A stretch of 64,000 bases of DNA from assembly GCA_041396585.1 (NCBI GenBank), contig JAWKYG010000014.1, positions 1-64,000 of the forward strand, read 5' to 3'. The DNA comes from JAUIAI01 sp041396585. GTDB lineage: Bacteria > Pseudomonadota > Gammaproteobacteria > Burkholderiales > Burkholderiaceae_E. Shown here piece after piece: positions 35,764 through 45,426 of the stretch (position 1 is its first letter; each line of letters begins with the position of its first letter). The position numbers and the translations under genes are program-made. Below the pieces are notes generated by a model that had not been told where the DNA came from, made no database searches, and saw only the letters and a list, made by a program, of their open reading frames with translations.

Positions 35764-36969
35764 TCAGGCGCTCATCTCGATATAGCTGGTCGCATGCTTG
35801 CGGCAGAACTCCTCATTCAGATCCAGCCCCAGGCCCGGCGTGTCGTCCACCGTGTAGCGGCCGTTGACCGGCTGCGGATCCTGCAGGCAGATGTCGCGAT
35901 TGTCCTGCAGCGTGGCATAGACATGATGTTCGTGAATCTGGAAGTTCGGAATCGAGGTTTCGATGTGCTTGGCCGCGGCGGTGGAGATCGGCGAGCCGCA
36001 CACATGTCCCTGGATCGTCACCTCGTAGGCATGGGCCATATCGCAGATCTTGCGCCCCTCGCTGATGCCGCCCACCAGGCAGAAATCGGGCTGCAACATG
36101 TCGAAGGAGGCGTCTTCCAGGTAGTGGCAATACTGCCAGCGGGTGAAGATTCGCTCGCCCCCGGTCATCCGCATGTGCGGCAGGCGCTGCTTGAGCGTCT
36201 TGGCCGGGCGATCCGAGTTGTAGTTGACCGCCTCTTCGACCATGAACAGATCGAACTCCGCGCAGGCCTCGGCCAGGCGCTGGCCACCGGTCAGCGATGT
36301 CAGCGAGTGCAGCTCGAGAATGATGTCGATCTCCGGGCCGATGGCCTCGCGGATCGCGGCCAGCCGGCTCGTGGCGCGCTTGACGATGCGCCGTTCGAGC
36401 GCGCCCTTCAGATTGTTCGGATTCTCGACCGCGCCGCTTTCGTCGAGCATGATCGGATCGACCTTGATCGCGTCATAGCCCTGCTCGATGGCCCGCACGG
36501 CAGCCTCGGCATAGGAATGGGGATCGCCCAATGGCTGCATGCCGTCATTCCAGCCGAACTGGGTCTGACTGGCATAGCAACGCAGATCGGGTTGACCCGG
36601 CCACCGAGCAGGCGCCAGATCGGCTGATTCAGGCCTTGCCGGTGATGTCCCAGCAGGCGATGTCGACCGCGCTCATGGCGGCATTGACCACCGGCCCGCA
36701 GGCCCCGCCCCAGAACGAATGGCGCTGCATCCGGTTCCAGATCATTCGCGCTCCATCGGATCGGCGCCGAGCACGAGGTTTCGACCAGATCCTTGACCAT
36801 CCCGACCGCACCGTTGTGCGCGAACCCGTACGCCAGTCCGGCTTCACCGATGCCCACCAGCCTTCGTCGGTGGTCAGCTCAGGATGATCGGGCGCCAGCC
36901 CTGCTTGTTGTGAAAGTGCGGGGACATGCGCAGGTTGAGACCGAAGATCTCGGCCTTGGTGACCTTCAT
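35764..36969 (-). CDS. Enolase-superfamily dehydratase (mandelate racemase/galactonate dehydratase type), several frameshifts
   Basis: A Mg-dependent enzyme of about 400 residues that abstracts the proton alpha to a carboxylate. The N-terminus (MKVTKAEIFGLNLRM) starts at 36969 behind a GGAG site. The C-terminal barrel is intact from 36540 leftward: KVDPIML near the catalytic lysine position, metal-ligand glutamates in ILELHS, VEEAV and TGGERIF, and a histidine in GHVCGSPISTAAAKH. The TGGERIFTRW and PDFCLVGGISEGRKI tracts recall D-galactonate dehydratase. Between 36540 and 36900 at least four frame changes are needed to join MGIGEAGLAYGFAHNGAVGM, MERMIWNRMQRHSFWGGA, AMSAVDIACWDITGKA and LNQPIWRLLGGRVNP. 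The density of lesions makes true decay possible here. Confidence 0.82.
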
Positions 36970-37153
36970 CGAGTGCTCCAAGTGGTGTGGTTCGAATTGA
37001 CCATGCGGCGCCGACCACGCCGGCACCGCGCTGACCCGGCCGGGCGACGGAACCCGCGCCGGCCCTCGGGCCGGCTGCCAGCATGCCAACGCCGGCCGAC
37101 CAGATCAGCCTGCAAGTGTAGGAGACGGCGCTGCGAGGCGCCAATCTCAACGC

Positions 37154-38550
37154 TCAACCGAAGATCTTGCCCGGGTTGAACAGATCATCGGGATCAAGGG
37201 CGCGTTTGATGCGTCGCATCAGTTCAACGCCCTTCTCACCGGCTTCCTGGCGCAGATATACCATCTTGTGCAGCCCGACACCGTGCTCGCCGGTGCACGT
37301 GCCCTCCATGCTCAGTGCAATGCGCACGATTTCATCATTGACCCGCTCGGCGGCCTCGACCTGTCCGGCATCTTCGACATCGATGAAGATGCCGCAATGA
37401 AGTTGCCATCACCGACATGGCCGGCGATCACGGTGGGCAGCGGCGTGGCATCCAGGCGCTGCTGCACGGCGACATGCATTCCGTGAGCCGCGAGATCGGC
37501 ACGCAGGTGTCGGTGATCACGGCCGGGTGCCCGGGTAGGCGGCCAGCACCGCATACAGCGCCTGGTGGCGAGCCTGCCAGAGCTGATGGCGTCTCGGTGC
37601 GCTCTGCCCACTGGAACTCATGGCCGTGATGATCGCGTGCCAGTTGTTCCACCAGGTGCGCCTGCTCACGCACGCCGGCAGACGAACCGTGAAACTCGAA
37701 AAACAATGCGTGGGCTTCGCGTAACGAGGTCTTGCTGTAGGCATTGAGTGCGCGAATCGTGTTCGGGCACACATACTCGCATCGTGCGATCGGCACACCG
37801 AGCTGAATGGTCTCGATCACGGTATCGACCGCATCGGCCAGGGTGTCGAAGCTGCAGACCGCCGCCGAGATCGCCTCCGGAATCGGATACAGCCGCACAG
37901 TCACTTCGGTGATCAGGCCCAAGGTGCCCTCGGAGCCGATGAACAACCGGGTGAGGTCATAGCCGGCCGCACTCTTGCGGGCGCGATTGAATGGCTCGAT
38001 CAGATCGCCATCGGCATCCACCACCGTCAGGCCGAGAACGTTTTCGCGCATCGTGCCGTAGCGCACCGCGTTGGTCCCCGAGGCGCGCGTGGCCGCCATG
38101 CCTCCCAGGCTGGCATCCGCGCCGGGATCGATCGGGAAGAACAGGCCGGTGCCCTTGAGTGCTTCGTTCAGTTGCTTGCGCGTCATGCCAGCCTGCACGG
38201 TCGCGCTGAGATCTTCGGCATGAATGGCGAGCACGCGGTTCATCCGGGAAACATCGATGCTCAGCCCACCGCGGACCGCCAGCACCTGACCCTCGACAGA
38301 CGTGCCCCACCGTAGGGCACGACCGGCACGCGATGATGTCGGCACAGGCGAATGGCATCGATCACATCGTCGTTCGATTCGGCGAACAGCACGGCTTCGG
38401 GCGGCGCGGCCGGAAACCTCGACTCGTCGCGACCATGGTGTTCGCGAACCGTCGCATTGGTTGTGAAGGCGGCCCGAAGCGCTGCGCGAGCGCGGCCTGG
38501 GCGGCCGCCGTCAGGGTGCGCCGATGCGGCACGGTATCAGGGGAGATCAT
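37154..38550 (-). CDS. GlcD-type FAD-linked oxidase (D-lactate/glycolate dehydrogenase family), several frameshifts
   Basis: A flavoprotein of about 465 residues that oxidises a 2-hydroxyacid. The best candidate start is ATG 38550 (MISPDTVPHRR). Pieces in order: VREHHGRDESRFPAAPPEAVLFAESNDDVIDAIRLC (in parts), VPVVPYG, EGQVLAVRGGLSIDVSRMN, the PCMH-domain core DPGADASLGGMAATRASGT, SAAGYDLTRLFIGSEGTLGLITEV, and at the C-terminus HVGDGNFI and LFNPGKIFG. The central 250 residues are one clean frame; both ends switch frames at least five times in total (near 38460, 38305, 37600, 37520 and 37400). A related oxidase at 46332 is also interrupted. Confidence 0.8.
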
Positions 38551-38852
38551 GCTCGGGCACCGCTTCGCAGCACGGGGCAGCGTTCGCCCATCGATAGCGG
38601 CCAATGGATACGGGCCATTCAGAGAATGCATTATCTTGCTTGATTTACGGAATATTTCTTGATATCGCGCAAACTTTTCGCCCTGATGACGCATTACATT
38701 GCCACTTCGACGCGGACGGTACATCCGCCAAACCCAGCAATGACCGGCCGCACCCAGCCAGCGCGCGATACACGGACAACCATGATGAAAGCGAGAACAG
38801 CGACACCCTGGTCGAAACCCCCGAGAGTGTCAGCAACGACACCTTTGTCGAA
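38551..38852. promoter_or_regulatory. Divergent intergenic region upstream of boxB
   Basis: About 300 bp between the FAD oxidase and boxB starts. The part 38615-38700 is AT-rich for this genome (for example around GGAATATTTCTTGATATC) and is the likely promoter zone for both genes. In the boxB frame the sequence stays open far upstream, so a longer N-terminus cannot be excluded. Confidence 0.45.
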
Positions 38853-40279
38853 GTGTCTCTCGATGACAGCATTCCCAACAACGTCGATCTCAGTTCGGAC
38901 CGGCAATGCTGCGCGCGCTGGAGACCTGGCACCCGAACTATCTCGAATGGTGGCGCGAAATGGGCCCGGAAGGCTTTCAGCAGGCGCAGGTCTATCTGCG
39001 CACCGCGGTCGGGGTCGATCCGAGCGGATGGGCAAAGTTCGATCATGTGAAGATGCCCGAATACCGCTGGGGGATTCTGCTGGCGCCAAAGGTCGAGGGA
39101 CGCACGATCCCCTGCGGGCGCCACAAGGGGGAGCCGGCCTGGCAGGAGGTACCCGGGGAATATCGCTCGCTGCTACGCCGGCTGATCGTGGTTCAGGGCG
39201 ACACCGAGCCGGCCTCTGTCGAGCAGCAGCGCTATCTGGGTAAGACGGCGCCGAGCCTCTACGACATGCGCAACCTGTTCCAGGTCAATGTCGAGGAAGG
39301 CCGCCATCTGTGGGCGATGGTCTATCTGCTGGTCAAGTATTTCGGCAAGGATGGCCGTGAGGAAGCGCAGGCGCTGCTGGAGCGGCGCAGCGGCCAGCAG
39401 GACAATCCGCGCATCCTCGGCGCCTTCAACGAGCGCACGCCGGACTGGCTGAGCTTCTTCATGTTCACCTACTTCACGGATCGCGACGGCAAGATGCAGC
39501 TGGCGGCGCTGGCCGAGAGCGGCTTCGATCCGCTCAGCCGCTCCACCCGCTTCATGCTGACCGAAGAAGCCCACCATCTGTTCGTCGGCGAAACCGGCGT
39601 CGGCAGAACGGTGCAGGCCACCTGCGAGGCGATGAACAAGGCCGGCATCAAGGATCCGTTCGACGTCGACGCGGTGCGCGCACTCGGCGTGGTCGATCTG
39701 CCGCTGCTGCAGCGCAAGGCCAACTTCCATATGTCGGTCACGCGAGACCTGTTCGGCAGCGAGATCTCCAGCAATGCCGCCGAGGCATTCTCGGCCGGCC
39801 TGAAGGGGCGCTTCAATGAAGCCAGGCTGACCGACGATCATCAATTGCACGACGACACCTACACGGTCACCCGGGTGATAGACGGCAAACTGGTCGATGA
39901 AGACGTGCCTGCCCTGAAGGCCATCAACTGCCGCCTGCTCGATGACTACATCGCCGACTGCCAGGGTGGCATCGATCGCTGGAACAAGGTCATCGCCAAG
40001 GCCGGGATCGACTTCCAGATCAAACAGCCTTACAAGGGCTTCAACCGCCGGATCGGCGAGTTCGCAGGCCACCGGATCAGCCCGGCGGGCGAGATCATCA
40101 CCGAGGCGCAATGGCAGGCACTCTCCGGCGACTGGCTGCCCAATGATGCCGACATGCGTTTCATCGATTCGCTGATGACGCCCTGCATGGAACCCGGCCG
40201 GTATGCAAGCTGGATCGCACCGCCCGCGCGCGGCATCAACAATCAGCCCGGCGACTTCGAATACGTCAAGATCGACTGA
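38853..40279 (+). CDS. boxB: Benzoyl-CoA 2,3-epoxidase oxygenase subunit BoxB (frameshifted near 38906)
   Basis: The diiron oxygenase that epoxidises benzoyl-CoA in aerobic benzoate degradation (box pathway). About 476 residues. From 38906 on it is one clean frame with very strong BoxB features: VKMPEYRWGILLAP near residue 70, QGDTEPASVEQQRYLG near 115, the iron-ligand helices NVEEGRHLWAMVYLL and LTEEAHHLFVGE, and TPDWLSFFMFTYFTDRDGKMQL. The N-terminal SIPNNVDLSSDRQ is in another frame; the junction reads CGGCAATGCTG, and one more A restores DRQMLRALETW with the family's spacing. The start is uncertain; GTG 38853 gives VSLDDSIPNNV, close to known N-termini. boxA, boxC and boxD are not in the window. 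Confidence 0.93.
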
Positions 40280-40296
40280 TCCGCGCGATCGCTTTC

Positions 40297-40372
40297 GGCC
40301 CGGCCACGATCGTGGCCGGGCCATCCCACCGAGACTTGGTCTCTTTCGGCCCCGCCTGCGAAGTCGGGGCCG
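40297..40372 (+). terminator. Two strong hairpins after boxB
   Basis: A perfect 26-bp palindrome at 40297-40322 (centre CGATCG) begins 17 bp past the boxB stop. A second stem, CGGCCCCG with CGGGGCCG (40347-40354 and 40365-40372), is followed by CTTCTTCT. Together they probably end or attenuate boxB transcription, so the ligase gene 258 bp away may have its own promoter. Confidence 0.7.
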
Positions 40373-40537
40373 CTTCTTCTGCGAACGCGCCGCCCGGACC
40401 CGGCTCCACGGCGCGCCGGCCGGACGCGCTCACGAAGTCCGGGCGATTTTGCCGGGCGTCTGCCGCCCTCGTGCGTTGGCGCGGTCCCCAAGTGGCACCG
40501 TAGAATCCCCTCATCCAACCATCAGCAGGAGACACCT

Positions 40538-42154
40538 ATGCCGGCCGATTCCACTCACCTGGCACAGCCCGAGGGCACTCTCGCCGGTGTCGCCCCGCCG
40601 CCTTCGAAGTTCAATTTCGCGGCCCATCTGCTGGCGCTCAACGAAGCCCGGCCCGACAAGGCCGCCTTCGTCGACGATGACGGCACCCTGAGCTTCGCGC
40701 AACTGGCCGACAAGGTGCGCCGCTGCGCGGCCGCCCTGCGCGCGCAGGGAATCCGCCGCGAGGAGCGGGTGTTGCTGGCCATGCACGACTGCAACGACTG
40801 GCCCGTGGCTTTCCTGGGTGCCATCTATGCCGGCCTGGTTCCCGTTGCCGTCAACACGCTGCTCACCGCGGACGACTATGCCTACATGCTCGAGCATTCA
40901 CGCGCGCAGGCCGTCCTGACCTCGGGTGCGCTGCTGCCGGCGATCACCTCGGCGATGACCAAGAGCGATCATGAGGTCGGCAAGGTGATCGTCTCGCACC
41001 CGATCGCACCGCTGCATCCGTCGGAGGTGGAATTCGGGTCTTTTCTGGCCGACGTGCAACCGATGCATCGCCCCGCGGCCACCGCGGCCGATGACCCGTC
41101 GTTCTGGTTGTATTCATCTGGCTCCACCGGCCGGCCCAAGGGCACGGTGCACTCGCAGGCCAACCCCTACTGGACGGCGGAACTCTATGGCAAGGGTGTG
41201 CTCGGCCTGACCGAAGACGATGTGTGCTTCTCGGCCGCCAAGCTGTTCTTTGCCTACGGGCTGGGCAACGGCCTGACCTTCCCGCTCAGCGTCGGTGCCA
41301 CCACCGTGCTGATGGCCGAACGCGCGACGCCGGACGCCACCTTTGCCCGCTGGCGCGGCGAGGTCGGTGGCATCAAGCCCACCGTGTTCTTCGGCGCACC
41401 CACCGGGTATGCGGGCATGCTCGCCTCGCCGAAGCTGCCCTCGGCCGATCAGGTGGCGCTGCGCATGGCCTCTTCGGCGGGAGAAGCACTGCCAGCCGAC
41501 ATCGGCGAGCGTTTCAAGCGGGCCTTCGGCGTGGATATCGTCGATGGCATCGGCTCCACCGAGATGCTGCACATCTTCATGTCGAACAAGCCGGGCCAGG
41601 TGGTCTACGGCACCACCGGCTGGCCGGTGCCCGGTTACGAGATCGCGCTGCGCGGCGATGACGGCGGCCCGGTGCCTGATGGAGAACCGGGAGATCTCTA
41701 CATCCACGGCCCGAGTTCGGCCATGATGTACTGGGGCAATCGCAGCAAGACGCGCGAGACCTTCCAGGGCGGATGGACCAAGAGCGGCGACAAATACGTG
41801 CGCAATCCCGATGGCACCTATACCTATTCGGGGCGCAGCGACGACATGCTCAAGGTGAGCGGTATCTATGTCAGCCCGTTCGAGGTCGAGGCGACCCTGG
41901 TCGAGCATGCGTCTGTGCTGGAGGCCGCGGTGATCGGTGCCGCCGATGCCGAGGGCCTGATCAAGACCAAGGCCTTCGTGGTGCTCAAAGACGGCGCCAA
42001 AGCCAGCGAAGACGAGCTCAAGGCCTTCGTGAAAGACAGGCTGGCCCCCTACAAATATCCGCGCATGATCGAGTTCGTGGCCGAGCTACCCAAGACCGCC
42101 ACTGGCAAGATCCAGCGTTTCAAGCTGCGTGATCAGGAGGCCGGCAAGGCCTGA
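40538..42154 (+). CDS. bclA: Benzoate-CoA ligase
   Basis: Activates benzoate (and often fluoro- or amino-benzoates) to benzoyl-CoA, the substrate of BoxB. The 538-residue protein is intact. It has the ANL P-loop in the form found in benzoate-CoA ligases, YSSGSTGRPKGTVHSQANPYW near residue 190; AAKLFFAYGLGNGL near 230; GSTEMLHIF near 345; the hinge YTYSGRSDDMLKVSGIYVSP near 430; and the catalytic lysine in TATGKIQRFK near 525. AGCAGGAGACACCT precedes the ATG at 40538. The YSSGSTGRPKGTVHSQ signature separates it from generic acyl-CoA ligases. With boxB it gives the first two steps of the box pathway. Confidence 0.95.
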   Translation: MPADSTHLAQPEGTLAGVAPPPSKFNFAAHLLALNEARPDKAAFVDDDGTLSFAQLADKVRRCAAALRAQGIRREERVLLAMHDCNDWPVAFLGAIYAGLVPVAVNTLLTADDYAYMLEHSRAQAVLTSGALLPAITSAMTKSDHEVGKVIVSHPIAPLHPSEVEFGSFLADVQPMHRPAATAADDPSFWLYSSGSTGRPKGTVHSQANPYWTAELYGKGVLGLTEDDVCFSAAKLFFAYGLGNGLTFPLSVGATTVLMAERATPDATFARWRGEVGGIKPTVFFGAPTGYAGMLASPKLPSADQVALRMASSAGEALPADIGERFKRAFGVDIVDGIGSTEMLHIFMSNKPGQVVYGTTGWPVPGYEIALRGDDGGPVPDGEPGDLYIHGPSSAMMYWGNRSKTRETFQGGWTKSGDKYVRNPDGTYTYSGRSDDMLKVSGIYVSPFEVEATLVEHASVLEAAVIGAADAEGLIKTKAFVVLKDGAKASEDELKAFVKDRLAPYKYPRMIEFVAELPKTATGKIQRFKLRDQEAGKA

Positions 42155-42168
42155 GCGCAACCGCCGGT

Positions 42169-42191
42169 GCGCCCATGGAAGACTTGGGCGC
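42169..42191. terminator. Bidirectional hairpin between bclA and cytochrome c'
   Basis: GCGCCCA and TGGGCGC form a 7-bp stem with a 9-base loop, followed rightward by TCATTTCG, in the 46-bp gap between convergent genes. Confidence 0.6.
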
Positions 42192-42200
42192 TCATTTCGC

Positions 42201-42686
42201 TCAGCGCAGCCGGTAGGCATCGTGGCAGGCCACGCAGGTCTTGTTCAGGCCTGCCAGCGCGGCCATGGCCGGCCGCGGATCGCCGCTCACCGAGGCATCC
42301 CGCGCCACTTCGGCGAAGCGGCTGGCCGTGCGATGCATTGCCGTGCCCGCGTCCTGCATGCCCTGGGGCATGAACTTGGCGACCTCATGCGCGCCGTGAT
42401 CATCGAGCGATGACATGCCCAGGCGGTGCTCTGCGGTATGGGCGGCGAGATCGTAGTCGGCATCGGCCAGTGCCTGCTGAATCTCTCCGAGCGCGCGCAG
42501 GTGATCGCGCATACTGGTCAGCGTGTGCTCGCGCATGGCCGGCGGAAACTCGACCGCCTGGCGCGTGTCGGGCATTGCCGTATGCGCGCCCGCATGACCA
42601 CCGCCGTGGCCCTCACCGAGGGCACAGCCCAGCATTGGGGCCGTGATCAGGCCCAGGCAAAGGGTACGCAGCAATCGGTAACTCAT
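42201..42686 (-). CDS. Cytochrome c' / c-556-like lipoprotein
   Basis: A periplasm-facing c-type cytochrome of 161 residues. The N-terminal signal (MSYRLLRTLCLGLITAPMLGCALG) ends in a lipobox, so it is probably lipid-anchored. A His/Gly-rich linker (GEGHGGGHAGAH) follows, then a four-helix domain, and the haem site CVACH sits nine residues from the C-terminus (CVACHDAYRLR), the hallmark of the cytochrome c'/c-556 family. The start at 42686 has GGGAGC upstream; a further in-frame ATG at 42734 lacks it. These cytochromes bind NO or shuttle electrons; the specific role is not visible. Confidence 0.9.
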   Translation of the reverse strand: MSYRLLRTLCLGLITAPMLGCALGEGHGGGHAGAHTAMPDTRQAVEFPPAMREHTLTSMRDHLRALGEIQQALADADYDLAAHTAEHRLGMSSLDDHGAHEVAKFMPQGMQDAGTAMHRTASRFAEVARDASVSGDPRPAMAALAGLNKTCVACHDAYRLR

Positions 42687-42762
42687 CGGATGCTCCCGGT
42701 GTTGTGCGACAGCGCAACGGCGGCTCGCGATCATTCGGTGGCGCCGCCGGGCGCCGTATGCT

Positions 42763-44015
42763 TCAGGGGTTCACGATGCGCTTCATCATGAACGTCTGGG
42801 CCACGACCGCGATCATCGCAAAGCCCAGCATCAACAGACCCAGATTGACCGAGCTTTCGTGGCTCACCAGCCCCACCGCATACCCGCCGACGGCGCCGGT
42901 CAACTGCTGAACCAGCCCGGTGACCGCCGCGGCCGTTCCTGCCACTGCCGGCACCAGACCCACCGTCTTGGCCAGACACACCGGTACGAAAAGCCGTGGC
43001 CGATGCCCATCAGCAACAGCGGCAGCGCGAACGCCAGCGGCGTGTGCAGCCCCGCCATGCCCAGGGCGGCCATCAGGGCGATGCCACAGATGGTGAGCCC
43101 CTGACCAACGTTCATCAACCAGCGCTCGCCCACGCGGGAGATCAGCCGCGTGGTGCCGAAGTTGCCCAACACATAAGACAGCGGCACCGCCATGATGTAG
43201 AAACCGACGCCGCCGGGCCCCACGCCATAGCTCTTGAGCACCAGCGGCGCGCCGCTGAGAAATGTATAGAACGTGGCCACGCTCGAGGCGAGGATGATCA
43301 CGAAGATCGGAAACCGCGGCTCACGGATGAGCAGGCCATAGCCGCCGATCATCTCGCGCAGCCAGTGCCGCCCGGTCGCGCTCGCCGGCTTCGGCCGATC
43401 GGGCGGCAGACCAAAGCGGTTGGCGATCAACAGCACCCCGGCAAGGACGGCAATGATCACGAAGTTGCCCTGCCAGCCGATCATCTCGTGCACCTGCCCG
43501 CCCAGAATCGTGGCCGACGGCGGCATCAGGCCCATGGTCATGCCGACATAGGCCATCACCCGCGTGCGCTCCGGCCCAGAAAAAAGATCCTGGATCATCG
43601 CCCGCCCCACCGATGAACTGGCTGCGCCGCCCGCCCCCTGCAACACCCGGGCGAGCACCAGCGCAGGCAGGCTCGTGGCCATTGCGGCCAGCACCGACGC
43701 GAGACCGCCGACGATCAAACCGACCATCAGCATGCGCCGCCGTCCGAAGCGGTCGGACAGAGGCCCGAACAGCAGTTGCGTGGCGCCATAGGCGATCACA
43801 TAGCCGCTGAAGGTGAGCTGCACGCTGGATTGCGAGGCGCCGAAGATCTCGCCCCATTCCTGGATCGATGGCAGGCAGATCGTCATCGCCAGCAGACCGA
43901 AGGTGATCTGCGCGATGATGTTGGCAATCAGTACGCCGCTTGCGCCGCCGGCCGGCGCCGGCTGCGGTGGCGCCGGCTCGCCCTCGTCGGGCGGCGCATT
44001 CAGGCTCGCGCTCAT
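42763..44015 (-). CDS. Bcr/CflA-type MFS multidrug exporter (frameshifted near 42985)
   Basis: A 12-helix proton antiporter of about 417 residues. The N-terminal half shows PSIQEWGEIFGASQSSVQLTFS near residue 50, and the MFS loop motif GPLSDRFGRRRMLM near 87, typical of the Bcr/CflA subfamily; ARVLQGAGGAASSSVGRAMIQD follows. The last two helices (AVAGTAAAVTGLVQQLTG, LGLLMLGFAMIAVVAQ) are in another frame. The break reads GGCTTTTCG where one more T gives GHGFFVPVCLAKT. A homopolymer lesion, so the gene is probably intact in the organism. It may export toxic aromatic acids, but this is inference. Confidence 0.88.
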
Positions 44016-44021
44016 GCGCGC

Positions 44022-45155
44022 TCAGAGATCGGGCCGGATCAGGAACTTCTCGCCAGTGGACTTGCGATTGCTCGCCTGCGCGACCTGAACATCGAGGATG
44101 TCGGTCAGGCTGATCTCGCGCGTGTAGTGGCTGGCGAAAGTGGTACGCAACTCGGCCAGGACGCGGGCACGCAGCCGGCGACGCCCGTCGGCGCCGACCT
44201 TCTGCAGGAAATAGGTCAGCAGGTATCCCCCCATGCCCCAGGCCATGCCCAGCGACGCGGGCACCTCGATCGTCGCGGTGTTGAGCCGGCCGTAGATGTA
44301 GACCTGCTTGTGCACGGCCGAACCGTAACGGCTGTAGGCCACGCCGCGACTCTGGGCGATCTCCATCGCCATCAGGATCTGACCGGCCAGCGGGCCACCA
44401 CCGATCGCATCGAAGGCGATCGTGGCGCCGGTCTGGGCGATCGCATCGACCAACTGGCTCTTGAAATCCGCATCGGCGGTGCTCAGCACCCAGGTGGCGC
44501 CGAGATCGCGCAGCAGCGCCTGCTGCTCGGGCTTGCGCACGATATTGATCAGGGGCACGCCATCGGCGATGCAGATCCGGTTCAGCATCTGCCCCAGGTT
44601 CGATGCCGCCGCCGTGTGAATCAAGGCCTTGTGCCCCTCCATGCGCATGGTCTCGGGCATGGACAATGCGGTCAGCGGGTTCACGAAGCAGGATGCGCCG
44701 TCTCGCGCATCGACATCATCGGGCAGCTCCATGCACTGCGCGACATTCAGGCACCGATACTCGGCATACATGTCACCGCCGAGCATCGCGACCTTCCTGC
44801 CGATCAGCGCCTGCGCAGCCTCGCCTTCACCGGCGGCCACAACGACCCCGGCCCCCTCGTTGCCGACCGGCATCGACTGGCCGAGCCGGCCCTGCATCGC
44901 CGGCATCGCCACCGCGGGCACATCGGCCACCAGCACCGGCCCGTCGGGCCCCTCCTCACGCCGCGCGGAGCCCAGATCGGCCGCGCCGAACAAAAGGCCC
45001 ATGTCGGACGGGTTGATCGGGCTGGCCTGGACATGCACCAGGACCTCATCGGCACCGGGGACAGGGACGGGCAGGCTCACCAGCGACACACGCAACTGGC
45101 CCTCGGGGGTGATTTCGGTGCGGAGCTGGCGGAAATGAGAAGGGAGTGCTTTCAC
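44022..45155 (-). CDS. Zinc-independent MDR oxidoreductase (quinone/enoyl reductase-like)
   Basis: An NAD(P)H-dependent oxidoreductase of about 377 residues. The GroES-like domain has VQASPINPSDMGLLFG near residue 47 and GNEGAGVVVAAG near 100; the Rossmann domain has HTAAASNLGQMLNRIC near 185. Residues FVNPLTALSM precede it, as in quinone-oxidoreductase/enoyl-reductase MDRs. Zinc ligands are absent. The likely start is the GTG at 45155 (homologue-like KALPSHFRQL); the ATG at 45197 is an alternative. It follows the MFS gene by 7 bp in reverse orientation order and may share its transcript. Substrate unknown. Confidence 0.85.
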   Translation of the reverse strand: MKALPSHFRQLRTEITPEGQLRVSLVSLPVPVPGADEVLVHVQASPINPSDMGLLFGAADLGSARREEGPDGPVLVADVPAVAMPAMQGRLGQSMPVGNEGAGVVVAAGEGEAAQALIGRKVAMLGGDMYAEYRCLNVAQCMELPDDVDARDGASCFVNPLTALSMPETMRMEGHKALIHTAAASNLGQMLNRICIADGVPLINIVRKPEQQALLRDLGATWVLSTADADFKSQLVDAIAQTGATIAFDAIGGGPLAGQILMAMEIAQSRGVAYSRYGSAVHKQVYIYGRLNTATIEVPASLGMAWGMGGYLLTYFLQKVGADGRRRLRARVLAELRTTFASHYTREISLTDILDVQVAQASNRKSTGEKFLIRPDL

Positions 45156-45265
45156 GATGCGATGGGCCCGAGGCGGATGTGGGAGACGGACCGACATGCT
45201 AATGCAGACGCGGGCACGCGCGAAAACAAGCGCCTGCCGCCGGGGGCTCCCACCCGCACCGGGCC

Positions 45266-45382
45266 GCGAATCGCGCAGCGATGCCTGTCAGAACATGCCG
45301 GACTGCGAACCGCGCGGCGATGCCTATCAGAACAAGCCGGGCTGCGAGCCGCGCGCCGATGCCGGTCAGAACAAGCCCGCCT
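45266..45382. repeat. 39-bp tandem repeat (three copies)
   Basis: Units start at 45266, 45305 and 45344, each opening GCGAA/GCGAG and containing GATGCC..TCAGAACA. Copies differ at several positions, so this array is older than the 39-bp array at 21.2 kb and shares no sequence with it. It lies 45 bp beyond the 3' end of the thioesterase gene and before the MDR start. Confidence 0.9.
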
Positions 45383-45426
45383 GCAATCGCGCCATGTCTG
45401 CGGCGTCGCGCGGCGGGCGCCCTCGC

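Noticed and set aside
38600..38700. BoxR-type operator (TGCA half-sites) upstream of boxB
   Set aside because: Only one TGCA stands in the AT-rich part and no partner at a fixed spacing could be found.
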